Origin: Halovenus sp. | GTDB taxonomy: Archaea; Halobacteriota; Halobacteria; Halobacteriales; Haloarculaceae | Direction of reading: 5' to 3' | Length of the DNA stretch: 26,650 nucleotides | Assembly (NCBI GenBank): GCA_028274925.1 | Contig: JAQCNR010000069.1 | Span: 1-26,650 of the forward strand | Shown: positions 1-7,656 of the stretch, piece by piece | Numbering within the stretch: the first letter of the stretch is position 1 | Layout: each line of letters starts with the position of its first letter | Made by a program: the position numbers and the translations under genes | Notes under the pieces: generated by a model | What the model was told of the DNA's origin: nothing | The model's input: the letters and a program-made list of their open reading frames with translations, nothing else | Database searches by the model: none

Positions 1-112
1 AGCTTTTCTTCAGAAATTCAGTGCGTAATCCGGATTGGCTGCGGTGGGTGCTGTGTCTATCGAGATTACGATGTTAAAAGAACCACCAACAATCGTCGTT
101 CTCTTCGTCCTC

Positions 113-1663
113 CTATTCTTCCTGCGCGTTCGCGTCGGGTCGCTGTGGAAGGTGGAGTCGCGAGTTGGTCGCGTCGATAGTCGTCCCGTCCGAGGTGCGT
201 GAGTCGAGATACCACGTGTTCGTGACGCTGATTTCCAGCCCAATCGAGTCGCCCTCGTTCACGAACTCCTGAATGGCTGGGTAGGTAACGCTGACCTCGT
301 TTCGCCCAGAGCCATCGAGCAACATTGGCTGGTCCATCCCGTTGATGTTGTCGCCGTCGTGGAATAACTCGAAGAATAGCCGTGCTTCCGGGCCCTCCAC
401 GTCGACACTGAGTTCGATTTCGGGTTCGCCAATCAGTTCGATGTCCTCGTCGGCACTCCACTCGTAGGTGACTGCCTCGTCAGTGAACCAGGCCCAGCCC
501 TGTTCGATTTCTGCGCTCGCTCCCTCGCCACCGTTCGCGAGTTCGTACGTCTCGACGGTACTGTCGGCTGGCGGGAACTGCTCGTCCTCGCGCCAGCGGT
601 CACGCTGGTCGAGGTAGTTCGAGACCTGCGCTACCTCGGTGTTCTGCCCGCGGACGTGCTGGTCCATCCACCGGACGGCGTGGTCGTTCATCCGGCCACG
701 GTCGGAGAACTCGACGGTAAGTTCGTTCAGGTCGTGGCCACCCTCGTAGAACAGCAATCGGCTCTCGGTGCCGGCGTCCTGTAGTTGGCGGTAGGTTCGC
801 AGCGCCTCGGTCGGGTTGAACAGCGAGTCTGTCCAGCCCTGCATCAAGAACGTCGGGGTATCGATGGTGGACTTGTCGGCGACAGAGCGTTGCTCGAAGG
901 CCCGCAGTGCGTCGTCTGGAACCTGGTTATCTGCAATGGCGTCGGTGTACCATTCGGTGAGTTTGTCGGTCACCTGGGCGTCGCCGTCAAACAGCGTGTT
1001 CACCTCGCCGAGTCCCAGGAGCGCGCTGAGCCAGCCAGACTTGACGACGCCGTTGGGAGCCAGCGAGTATTCGAGGTCATTCCACGTGATTCGTGGCACC
1101 ATGGCGTTGAGTCGGTCGTCGGCAGCAGCAACCTGAAACTGAATTCCGCCCGCGTAGGAGATACCATCCATCCCGACGCGCGGGTTGTCTGGCCCGTCCA
1201 GCGCCACATCGACACCGTACTGACCGGTCTCATTGGCGAGGAAGTCGATCAGTCGCTGGGCGTCTTTGGTTTCTCGCGGTCCATTCAACCCAACGGTTCC
1301 CTCAGAGGAACTGAATCCTCGCGAGTCGTAGGTCAACACTGCGTAGCCGTTTTTGGCGTACTCCAGCGCTTTCGGCACAGTGATTGGACTCTGTCGGAAC
1401 GCGCCCCAACCGTGAGTCATCAAGACGGACGGGCGCGGGCCGGACTCGGCAGGGACGTACAGCGTCGCACCCAGTTCCGTCCCGTCGTAGGACTCGATAG
1501 TCATTCGCTCGAAATCGACAGTTGTGGTCGTCGCGCCTGCAGTGCCAGATACGCCCACGCCGCCGGCCGCAACGGCAGCAGCCGTTGCCGTCGACTGTAG
1601 CACAGTACGCCGGTCGATTTCACTCCCTGATACCCCAGACTGGTCGCTAGTTTGCTCTGTCAT
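113..1663 (-). CDS. Tat-exported CocE/NonD-type (X-Pro dipeptidyl-peptidase family) hydrolase
   Basis: Predicted secreted serine hydrolase of 516 residues. The N-terminus has a twin-arginine signal: Asp-Arg-Arg-Thr-Val-Leu near residues 17-22, an Ala/Gly/Val-rich stretch, then a Gly-Thr-Ala-Gly-Ala region suitable for cleavage. An alpha/beta-hydrolase domain follows, with an oxyanion-type MTHGWG motif. The nucleophile is Ser169 in GISYAGG, the candidate acid is Asp279 in QGWTD, and the candidate base is His310 in EGGHD. The last ~150 residues resemble the beta-rich C-terminal domain of PepX/CocE enzymes (IELIGEPEIELSV, TNTWYLDSRTSDG). The family cleaves ester, amide or X-Pro bonds; the substrate here is unknown. 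I chose the ATG at 1663 over the GTG at 1672 because a G-rich ribosome-binding-like stretch (1672-1682) lies at suitable distance and the Tat signal stays intact. It is monocistronic, 167 bp from the next minus-strand gene. Confidence 0.88.
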   Translation of the reverse strand: MTEQTSDQSGVSGSEIDRRTVLQSTATAAAVAAGGVGVSGTAGATTTTVDFERMTIESYDGTELGATLYVPAESGPRPSVLMTHGWGAFRQSPITVPKALEYAKNGYAVLTYDSRGFSSSEGTVGLNGPRETKDAQRLIDFLANETGQYGVDVALDGPDNPRVGMDGISYAGGIQFQVAAADDRLNAMVPRITWNDLEYSLAPNGVVKSGWLSALLGLGEVNTLFDGDAQVTDKLTEWYTDAIADNQVPDDALRAFEQRSVADKSTIDTPTFLMQGWTDSLFNPTEALRTYRQLQDAGTESRLLFYEGGHDLNELTVEFSDRGRMNDHAVRWMDQHVRGQNTEVAQVSNYLDQRDRWREDEQFPPADSTVETYELANGGEGASAEIEQGWAWFTDEAVTYEWSADEDIELIGEPEIELSVDVEGPEARLFFELFHDGDNINGMDQPMLLDGSGRNEVSVTYPAIQEFVNEGDSIGLEISVTNTWYLDSRTSDGTTIDATNSRLHLPQRPDANAQEE

Positions 1664-1830
1664 TGCGTGCACACCCCCCCACAGGCTCCCCGGCCCGTGA
1701 GTAGCGTTGTCACAATACGCACTCTACCAGTACTTAGTGACTGTCAAATTCGTAGCAGGTTTATCGCCGTTCCCTGGTGCAGTTATCGATACTGATAGTT
1801 CTTCAGGAGGACTTTGCGGGGTTGACAGAA

Positions 1831-2913
1831 CTACTCAGTAACGCCGACTGGAAGTGCGACGGACTCCGTACCGTCAAAGCGATTCGGGTCGAATCCGTCG
1901 ACTGGGTCACCCCCCAGTATCTGTTCAGCAATCGCTTGACCGAGTACAGGCGAGCGCATCAACCCGTGGCCGCACATCCCCGTGGCGACGTACACCTCCG
2001 AGTCGAGATGGCCGAGTAGCGGGTCGCGGTCAGGCGTCGCCGTGCAGAGGCCAGACCACGACCGGTCCAGTTCGACGTCTGTTTGCAGGCGTTCGGCGAG
2101 GCCCGCCAACCGCGTTGTCAGAAACTGCTCGTCCGTGGTGCCATCGTACGTGCTGGCGTCACCGTCGTACATCTCGGACCCATCGCCGGCGAGGACACCT
2201 CCCTCCAGTGGTCGTGCGTAGCGCTCGGTCGAGGCGTCGTAGTACATCGGAATATCGCCGTCGACGGGGCCGGCGACCAGCGCCTGTGTCCGGTAGAGAC
2301 CGAGCGCGAGGTCACGAGTCGGGAGCGTCGCCGCAGTCCCAGCGCCGGCGGCCACGAGTACGGCGTCGAACTCTCGGACAGATCCGTCACCCCGAACGTC
2401 ACCGTCCTCGGTCACCGTCGCTTCCGCGTCAGTTCGTACGTCGACTCCTGCGGTTCGCACGCGGTCTGTGAGGTGGTCGACGTACGCCTCGGGGTCGATG
2501 TAGCCCGCATTGTGCGCGACAGCCGCGGTTTCGATATCCTCGGCGACCAGTCTGGGGAATCGTTTGGCGACTGCCGGGCCGTCGAGGTGTTCGACATCGC
2601 GGCCATGGTCGGCTATCCGCGCGGCCTGTGCGTCGATAGCGTCGGCAGTCTCGTCGTCCTCGCGAGCGAACCAGAGATACGGGCAGTCTGTCAGTAAGTC
2701 GTGGTCACGAAAATACGAGAGTGAGTCGGCGGCAATCGAGGCGTCTCGCGGGTCGGCGTAGGCGTCGTAACACAGTCCTGCGGCCCGTCCCGAGGCACGC
2801 CCACCGAGGTCTCCCGCCTCGAACAGCGTGACTGAAACCTCTTTTTTTGCGAGTGTGCGCGCCGCCTGGAGTCCAATTACACCACCGCCGACAATCCCAA
2901 CGCGGTCGACCAT
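1831..2913 (-). CDS. FAD-dependent oxidoreductase, DAO (glycine oxidase-like) family
   Basis: Predicted flavoenzyme of 360 residues that would oxidise an amino-acid-like or similar substrate. The N-terminus is a dinucleotide-binding fold (GIVGGGVIGLQAARTL) ending in the ribose-binding acid in TLFEAG, followed by the GRASGRAAG segment typical of D-amino-acid oxidase-like enzymes. The C-terminus carries the second FAD signature (ATPDRDPLLG, then TGMCGHGLMRSP). Length is normal for the DAO family. The upstream gene's TGA (2916-2918) overlaps an in-frame GTG at 2919. ATG 2913 lies just behind that stop, so translation is probably coupled whichever start is used. The substrate cannot be deduced; glycine/sarcosine oxidase-like or amine-oxidising activity are both possible. 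Confidence 0.85.
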   Translation of the reverse strand: MVDRVGIVGGGVIGLQAARTLAKKEVSVTLFEAGDLGGRASGRAAGLCYDAYADPRDASIAADSLSYFRDHDLLTDCPYLWFAREDDETADAIDAQAARIADHGRDVEHLDGPAVAKRFPRLVAEDIETAAVAHNAGYIDPEAYVDHLTDRVRTAGVDVRTDAEATVTEDGDVRGDGSVREFDAVLVAAGAGTAATLPTRDLALGLYRTQALVAGPVDGDIPMYYDASTERYARPLEGGVLAGDGSEMYDGDASTYDGTTDEQFLTTRLAGLAERLQTDVELDRSWSGLCTATPDRDPLLGHLDSEVYVATGMCGHGLMRSPVLGQAIAEQILGGDPVDGFDPNRFDGTESVALPVGVTE

Positions 2914-2915
2914 CG

Positions 2916-3698
2916 TCACAGAAGGGGGTCGAGGCCACGCGCCGGGTAGCCGACAATCTGGTCGACACCCGCCGTCTCCAGTTCCGACACCTGTTCGGTA
3001 ACGTCCTCGGCACCACCGACGAGCGCGTAGGCCCGACAGCCACGGAGCAGTGCTGCTCTGGCCTCCCCAGTCGCGGCGCTATCACGTGGTGCTTCCTCTG
3101 GCAATCGGTCCCGAACCCGCTGGCGGCGAGCGGCATATTCACCGACAGCGTCGAGAATCGTGTCGTCGTTCGTCGAGAGGACGACAGGCGCGTAGACGGC
3201 AATCGACTCTGTGACGCCGGCCGCGCGGAGCGCACGGACAGCGGGAACGGTGTTCGGCCCGAGCAGTTCGTACTGTGTGTGGCCGACAGCGAGCGCGAGT
3301 CGTTCGATGCTCTCGGTGCCGACCCAGGGGTCGGTCGCCGCCTCGGCGGCCGCCGAGAGTCGCGGCGCGACTGCCCGGCGCTGCTCGTCCTCGTCGAGAT
3401 AGGCTGGGTGGCCGGCAACGAGCACCTCGCCAACTGACTCCGGCAGCAGTGCGCGCAGGTGGTCGTCGCCGTGGGGGTCGAAGCCATCGGCCCGGACGGG
3501 TGCGGTGACACGAACGTCGAACGCATCCGAGAGGTCCCGGAGAACCTCCGGGTCGGGGACCGTCGCCTGCCCCTCGTAGTCGACGGTTACAGTCTCGACA
3601 GCGAGGTCGTGTGCGCGCTCGATGTCCACCTCGGTGGGTTTGAGCGCAACGGCGTCGATGCCGACGTTCGAGAGTGCTGTTCCAGTCAACGCAGTCAT
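2916..3698 (-). CDS. Conserved haloarchaeal protein with luciferase-like/TIM-barrel character (DUF7388-like)
   Basis: About 260 residues, without signal peptide or membrane segments. It reads like a short alpha/beta barrel: repeated strand-helix units (VTAPVRADGF, VLVAGHPAYL, SIAVYAPVVLS). The C-terminus (ALVGGAEDVTEQVSELETAG then VDQIVGYPARG) closely resembles the end of F420/FMN-dependent luciferase-like monooxygenases. It is shorter than a normal LLM enzyme (about 330 residues), so it may be a degenerate or non-catalytic relative. I associate it with haloarchaeal DUF7388, from memory. It is the first gene of a two-gene unit with the DAO flavoenzyme, sharing a GTGA overlap, so the products may act together. 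A TATA-like CTAAAC box at 3722-3730 places transcription near 3700, favouring ATG 3698 or 3704 over the GTG at 3716. Confidence 0.75.
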   Translation of the reverse strand: MTALTGTALSNVGIDAVALKPTEVDIERAHDLAVETVTVDYEGQATVPDPEVLRDLSDAFDVRVTAPVRADGFDPHGDDHLRALLPESVGEVLVAGHPAYLDEDEQRRAVAPRLSAAAEAATDPWVGTESIERLALAVGHTQYELLGPNTVPAVRALRAAGVTESIAVYAPVVLSTNDDTILDAVGEYAARRQRVRDRLPEEAPRDSAATGEARAALLRGCRAYALVGGAEDVTEQVSELETAGVDQIVGYPARGLDPLL

Positions 3699-3787
3699 TG
3701 ACATCGCTTTGCACACGGTCCGTTTAGCCCTGTCGTTTGGCGACCGATGCAGACATCAACAGCCGACGTGACGAGTCTCGGAGACGG

Positions 3788-5089
3788 TCAGTCGTCTGCC
3801 GGAGTTGGCTCTGTAGTGTCCTCCTCATCGAGTTGCTCCTCGATAACCGCCAAGCGGTCTCGAAGTTCCGCAGTTTCCTCCTCGAGTTCGTCGATTTGGT
3901 CGTCTTTCTCAGATAGTTTCTCCGATAGTCCCTGTACTGCAGCGAACAACACCCCGTCGGCGTTGAGCGAGTTGATGTGTTCGTCACTGGCCCCGACGTC
4001 GACGATATCGTGGAACTCCTCGGCCATCGGCCCGATGTGGGTCGTTCCAGCGCCGCCGTCGTCTTCGTACTCCCAGGTTGCGACCTCTAACTCGTCGACG
4101 CCGTTGAGCACGTCCTGTGTGTCGACGGGGTCGATGTTGGTCTTCGAGGCTCGGCTAGAGGTGTTCGACCACCCAGTCGACCCGCCGTGGATGTAGGTTA
4201 CGCTCCCGGACCCAGTTATGAATCGCACTCCACCCTGGGCACTGACGCTGAACGTGTTCGCCTTCGTGACGGGTTCGCCATTGACAGCAGTATCGGAAGA
4301 TAAGCCGTCAACAAAAGTATTTGGAATTTCGTGATAGCCGCTCCCGTCGTTCCAGACGAACGATTCGTCCGATTCGGCGGCCCCCTTACTTCCGCCCGGT
4401 ACGGCCGACCGGAGTCCACTGGCGGTGTTGTCGTACCCGCCACTGACAGTCGATCCTCTGTCACTGGCGGTATTAAAACTCCCGCCACTGACAGTCGATT
4501 CTTTGCCACTGGCGGTGTTGTTTTCGCCCCCGCTGACAGTCGATTCTTTGCCACTGGCGGTGTTAAAGCTCCCGCCGCTGACAGTCGCGTAGGTCGTGGT
4601 GGTCGGGTCGCCGTCTTTGGTCCCCACTTGATTGCCCTTACCCCCGCTGACTGTGCCGAAGTTGTCGAACACTGCGTTTGGTTCGACGGTATCGCCGTCG
4701 TCGAACCCACCACCGGCGATGGTCGCTCCCAGAACGAAGGAAAGACCACCAGAATCGGTATAGTTGCTCGAGTGGCCCAAGATTACATTTCCGGCCTCAC
4801 CACCGTCGGCATCGCTGCCGTGGAAGATGTTCTGATTGCCGTTGATGTTCAACTGAAACGGTGCGTTCGTATCCAGTTCACCGTCGATGCGGGCGTCATC
4901 TGGAGTGGCGAGTCCGTAGCCACTGTTGTTGTTGGGGACGACACCTTCGACTCCGATTGGGGTACCGCTACTGGCAGTGTTTTTCCCGAGAACGCCCGCG
5001 CCGTCCGAGAGGTCGTCCTCGCCGCGAATCTTGTACGCTGTACTGATTGCAGTCGTCTGGCTGTCGTCGGTTGTTTGGTTATCTGTCAT
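3788..5089 (-). CDS. Fibre-like protein with YadA-head-like repeats and C-terminal peptidase S74 self-cleaving chaperone
   Basis: 433 residues in a bacterial/phage architecture. Residues ~25-65 carry GVLGKNTASSGTPIGVEG-type repeats seen in bacterial fibre proteins. Residues ~146-238 are 15-residue repeats (TVSGGSFNTASGKES and variants) resembling the left-handed beta-roll heads of YadA-type adhesins. Residues ~309-390 match the intramolecular chaperone of endosialidases and tail fibres (peptidase S74): SSRASKTNI aligns with the family SD-x-RLKTNI motif, so Ser311 and Lys316 would be the self-cleavage dyad, followed by HIGPMAEEF and SLNADGVLFAAVQGL. Residues ~386-420 form a coiled coil suited to trimerisation. 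By family knowledge the chaperone trimerises the fibre and then cuts itself off. There is no obvious signal peptide, so export or virus association is unclear. ATG 5089 is chosen; GTG 5095 is possible. It has its own TATA box and stands alone between housekeeping genes, suggesting transfer. Confidence 0.88.
   Translation of the reverse strand: MTDNQTTDDSQTTAISTAYKIRGEDDLSDGAGVLGKNTASSGTPIGVEGVVPNNNSGYGLATPDDARIDGELDTNAPFQLNINGNQNIFHGSDADGGEAGNVILGHSSNYTDSGGLSFVLGATIAGGGFDDGDTVEPNAVFDNFGTVSGGKGNQVGTKDGDPTTTTYATVSGGSFNTASGKESTVSGGENNTASGKESTVSGGSFNTASDRGSTVSGGYDNTASGLRSAVPGGSKGAAESDESFVWNDGSGYHEIPNTFVDGLSSDTAVNGEPVTKANTFSVSAQGGVRFITGSGSVTYIHGGSTGWSNTSSRASKTNIDPVDTQDVLNGVDELEVATWEYEDDGGAGTTHIGPMAEEFHDIVDVGASDEHINSLNADGVLFAAVQGLSEKLSEKDDQIDELEEETAELRDRLAVIEEQLDEEDTTEPTPADD
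4398..4622 (-). repeat. 45-bp tandem repeats encoding 15-residue beta-roll units
   Basis: The motif CTGACAGTCG (plus-strand reading) starts at 4443, 4488, 4533 and 4578, exactly 45 bp apart. The adjoining segment (CACTGGCGGT) repeats with the same period, and a more diverged unit precedes them at about 4398. Each unit encodes one TVSGG-x-x-NTASG-x-x-S repeat of the fibre protein. The units are in frame, so gain or loss of units would change fibre length without a frameshift. Confidence 0.9.
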
Positions 5090-5145
5090 TTGCACATCAC
5101 TATTGGATTAGTTAGTATCACAGTACCGGGAATGTATCACATAGG

Positions 5146-5154
5146 TATATAAAA
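5146..5154 (-). promoter_or_regulatory. TATA box for the S74 fibre gene
   Basis: On the minus strand the sequence TTTTATATA is a strong archaeal TATA box in an AT-rich patch. Initiation about 26 nt downstream, near 5124, would leave a leader of about 35 nt before ATG 5089. The gene therefore probably has a leadered transcript, unlike most neighbours. A GTGATG stretch just upstream of the start could serve as a weak ribosome-binding site. Confidence 0.6.
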
Positions 5155-5293
5155 CTAGGTAACATTTTCTGAGGGCAGAATTGGAATACCGACGCCGAGC
5201 AGCCACTCAGTCTCCACTCCGATAGATCGTCGCTGAGACAAATCTGTCGAGACAAGCCTACATATTTCGGGTACGCCGACGCATTCGCCGTTC

Positions 5294-5893
5294 TCAGACC
5301 GGATAGTCGGCGTCAGGCCCAACTTCTCGGTCTGGCTCAGGCGGCACAGTCCACTTGGTGACGAGTTCGAGCAACTGGACGAGCATTCTGGCTGTGGCTC
5401 CCCAGACAGTGTAGCCGTCGACGTAGAAGTAGTGCAGGCGAATCTCGCCGTAATGAGGGTGTTCGCGGCGCTCGCTCTGGTAGTTCTCGGCGTCGGTCAG
5501 GTCCGAGACAGCAAGCACTGCCACCTCTGCCACCTCGCCATCACCAGGCACGTAGGTGCGGTCGGGAATCTCGGCAACGAACGGCCGGACGGAGTATCGA
5601 GTAATCGTTCGGATGTCGTCGAGTCGGCTAACCAGAGAAACCTCGTGCGGTTCGAGGCCGATTTCCTCGTTCGCCTCGCGTTTGGCCGTCGCTTCCAGAT
5701 TCTCGTCTTCCGGTTCGCGTCCGCCGCCGGGGAAACTCATCTGTCCCGGGTGGTCCGAGAGGTGGTCGGCGCGTTTGGTAAACAGTATGTGCGGGCCGCT
5801 CTCGCGGTCGACAATGGGGGCGATAACCGCGGCTTCGCGCTCCTGGTCGTCGACAACTGCTGGCTCGTGGTTGCGCAGGCCCGCGAAATCCAT
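5294..5893 (-). CDS. Nudix hydrolase, CoA pyrophosphatase type (NudL-like)
   Basis: 199-residue cytosolic Nudix enzyme. The Nudix box runs from Gly58 to Leu80 and fits G-x5-E-x7-RE-U-x-EE-x-G-U, with REANEEIGL at residues 72-80 carrying the metal-binding glutamates. The preceding segment LFTKRADHLSDHPGQMSFPGG matches the LLTKR...H-x-GQ-x-x-FPGG signature of the CoA diphosphatase subgroup, which splits CoA or acyl-CoA into phosphopantetheines and 3',5'-ADP. Length is normal. A TATA-like AATTAAGC at 5920-5928 on the minus strand would start transcription within a few nt of ATG 5893, so the gene can be expressed independently of the upstream genes. Exact substrate preference is inferred from the motif only. 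Confidence 0.88.
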   Translation of the reverse strand: MDFAGLRNHEPAVVDDQEREAAVIAPIVDRESGPHILFTKRADHLSDHPGQMSFPGGGREPEDENLEATAKREANEEIGLEPHEVSLVSRLDDIRTITRYSVRPFVAEIPDRTYVPGDGEVAEVAVLAVSDLTDAENYQSERREHPHYGEIRLHYFYVDGYTVWGATARMLVQLLELVTKWTVPPEPDREVGPDADYPV

Positions 5894-5941
5894 CTACCCT
5901 GTACCGAAGTCGCCGAGAAGCTTAATTTGTTGGTCTCGCGC

Positions 5942-6403
5942 TCACCGACTCCCGTCGAGATGGCTCCGAACACCGGAGAGGTCGGCCGAGGCCCACGTTT
6001 CGATGTCGTAGCTCAGGTCGATCAACGCTTCGATACGGTCGGTCTCTCCTGCCTGGATAGCGAGCGCTGCTTCTTCCCTGAGTCGGTTGGTTGCGGCCTC
6101 ACCTGCACGCTCGCGGTCGATATCCCGTGGCTCGGTGTCGAGAATATGGCGCAGGTCTGTCGTCCCCTCAGGACGGGTTGGGAACGCAGTCGGTCCCACC
6201 GCCAGCAGTGGTTCCTCGAAATCAGTGAGTTGAATCAGTTCGTAGGCGTCGATAGCGTCGTCAATAACACTCTCGAAGCGGTCGGGGTCGGCTGATTCGC
6301 CCCGTTTGAACGCGAGTTCAGCCAGTGCTCTGGCGAGTTCGTCGCGGGTCAACGCGCCGAACGTATCGACAACCCCGGCCAGATCATCGCCCGAGAGCTC
6401 CAT
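5942..6403 (-). CDS. Conserved haloarchaeal protein of unknown function (DUF7109-like)
   Basis: About 153 residues, mostly helical and acidic, with no membrane segments or metal motifs. The N-terminal part (MELSGDDLAGVVDTFGALTR then DELARALAELAFKRG) looks like a helical, winged-helix-like domain that decides between two outcomes. The middle contains an LLAVGPTAFPTRPEG stretch, and the C-terminus is a helical Arg/Glu-rich segment. I associate it with haloarchaeal DUF7109, from memory; function unknown. It follows the glycosyltransferase by 44 nt in the same direction. ATG 6403 is preferred over GTG 6424 because it fits the end of a weak TATA-like TTCTAAGA near 6425-6435 and gives the natural MELSG start. 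Confidence 0.7.
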   Translation of the reverse strand: MELSGDDLAGVVDTFGALTRDELARALAELAFKRGESADPDRFESVIDDAIDAYELIQLTDFEEPLLAVGPTAFPTRPEGTTDLRHILDTEPRDIDRERAGEAATNRLREEAALAIQAGETDRIEALIDLSYDIETWASADLSGVRSHLDGSR

Positions 6404-6447
6404 ATTTCTGAGTTGCTTGGCCACCTCTTAGAAGTTGCGTCCCCCTG

Positions 6448-7539
6448 TCACCATCGCTCGGCCAGCGCGTCTGCCGACCGCTGTGCGACAGTCTTCGGTT
6501 CGAGTGGTGCTGCTTTCCAGGCCGGAAGTCGCATATCCCGACCGGGCGCTTTGATCGAACTCGCGTAGGTGTCGACCTGCTCGCGTTCGGCCTGTGGGTC
6601 GTACTCGAACCCGTTGAATGCCGCGTCGCCAGCGTACTGCTGGACGAGGCGGTCTGCGTGTGTCCGATAGGCTTCACGGAGTCGGTCGTACTCTGGGTCG
6701 ACGCCGTGTTCTTCGGCGACGTGAAACAGCGTTTCGGCCACCTCGTTGCACATCTCGCCGAGGCCGCCGGAGCCTTCGACTGAGCGGTGTTCGTGTTCGT
6801 GAATACCCAAATCAACCTGTGCGCTGGCGTCGAACCCAGCCGCCTCGAAGGTGTTGCCCAGCGTGCCAAGTTCCAGCCCCCAGCCACGGGGTGCGCGAAT
6901 CGACCGCGCCAGTTCGCCAGTCACGCCAAATTCACCCGCGAGCGCGTACCGAAAGCTACCGAGATAGTCGACGAACTCCGCGTCAGACTGGCTATCGAGC
7001 GCTTCGACCAACGGTTCGTAAAAGAGCCGAAAGAGCCGTCCGTAGAGTTGGTTGTTCTCGACGCGTGCGTAGTAGCCTTTGGTAAAGTCGTAGCCGTCCG
7101 CCAGCGGCGAGAGCAGTTTCGGGACGTGGCGCTCGTCGTAGGTCAGTGCGTCGGCGTCGTGGACGACCACGTAGGGAGAGCTACTGGCGACACCGAGGCC
7201 AAGCCACACATCCCGGCCCTTGCCAGCAGTCCCGTCGAGTCCGTGGTCGTCGAGCAGTGACTCGACTTCTGGTGCGGTACACCACAGGACTGTTAGGTCG
7301 AGTGCGAACGACTCCAGCCACTCTGTCACCTTCTCGACGCCGGATTCACTGGCTCGAAGCGCAACCAGCACCCGTTCAGGGTCGACAGATTCGAGCGTCC
7401 GGAGAACCTGCGCTGTCGCCTGACTGCCGTGGTCGCGTTCGGCCAACGGCACCACGACCGTTGCTTGCTCAACCGGCGCAGACGGGTCGGCACCGGCATA
7501 ATCGTGGAGGGTGCTGATCCGCTCCTGTACGTATTCCAT
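6448..7539 (-). CDS. GT81-like glycosyltransferase, glucosyl-3-phosphoglycerate synthase type
   Basis: 363-residue soluble GT-A glycosyltransferase. The N-terminus has strands for nucleotide-sugar binding (ATVVVPLAERD). GKGRD (106-110) and the metal-binding HDAD (127-130) are followed by LLSPLADGYDFTKGYYAR, the arrangement seen in glucosyl-3-phosphoglycerate synthases. RGWGLELGTLGN and the distal GIHEHEHRS match the acceptor and metal region of that family. Such enzymes join a sugar from UDP/GDP-sugar to 3-phosphoglycerate, leading to the compatible solute glucosylglycerate. A salt-stress role would fit a halophile but is inference, and no partner phosphatase gene is adjacent. A TATA-like CTTTTTC at 7564-7571 on the minus strand predicts a nearly leaderless start at ATG 7539. 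Confidence 0.8.
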   Translation of the reverse strand: MEYVQERISTLHDYAGADPSAPVEQATVVVPLAERDHGSQATAQVLRTLESVDPERVLVALRASESGVEKVTEWLESFALDLTVLWCTAPEVESLLDDHGLDGTAGKGRDVWLGLGVASSSPYVVVHDADALTYDERHVPKLLSPLADGYDFTKGYYARVENNQLYGRLFRLFYEPLVEALDSQSDAEFVDYLGSFRYALAGEFGVTGELARSIRAPRGWGLELGTLGNTFEAAGFDASAQVDLGIHEHEHRSVEGSGGLGEMCNEVAETLFHVAEEHGVDPEYDRLREAYRTHADRLVQQYAGDAAFNGFEYDPQAEREQVDTYASSIKAPGRDMRLPAWKAAPLEPKTVAQRSADALAERW

Positions 7540-7626
7540 TAGCTATCTAGTAGGGAACCAGACGAAAAAGCACCGCGATTCCCGGGGTATCCTGCCGCCG
7601 ACCTCACCGACACCCGGGTCAACGAA

Positions 7627-7634
7627 TTTAAATA
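7627..7634 (+). promoter_or_regulatory. TATA box upstream of the leader ORF and permease
   Basis: TTTAAATA is a consensus-quality archaeal TATA box. Its centre lies about 26 nt before the ATG at 7657, the usual distance to the transcription start, and 87 nt before the permease ATG at 7718. The permease mRNA therefore probably has a leader of about 60 nt beginning with the small ORF. Confidence 0.65.
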
Positions 7635-7656
7635 GAGGCCAGATGATCCAGTGTGT

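Noticed and set aside
10..243. 77-codon minus-strand ORF at the left end
   Set aside because: Most of it is the antisense or off-frame shadow of the hydrolase end; the remaining ~20 codons (1-112) hold no recognisable gene and no start signal.
785..1600. 271-codon plus-strand ORF opposite the CocE-like hydrolase
   Set aside because: Antisense shadow; the minus strand has a Tat signal, catalytic triad and full domain order.
4398..4622. Possible CRISPR array from evenly spaced repeats
   Set aside because: The units are contiguous, coding and in frame (45 bp = 15 residues); there are no unique spacers and no cas genes.
3788..5089. A complete provirus around the S74 gene
   Set aside because: Flanking genes are ordinary cellular genes (DUF7388-like/DAO pair and Nudix); no capsid, integrase, portal or attachment repeats were found.
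4331..5152. 273-codon plus-strand ORF opposite the S74 fibre gene
   Set aside because: It is the antisense shadow of the fibre gene: repetitive residues mirror the 45-bp repeats, and there is no promoter or recognisable domain.
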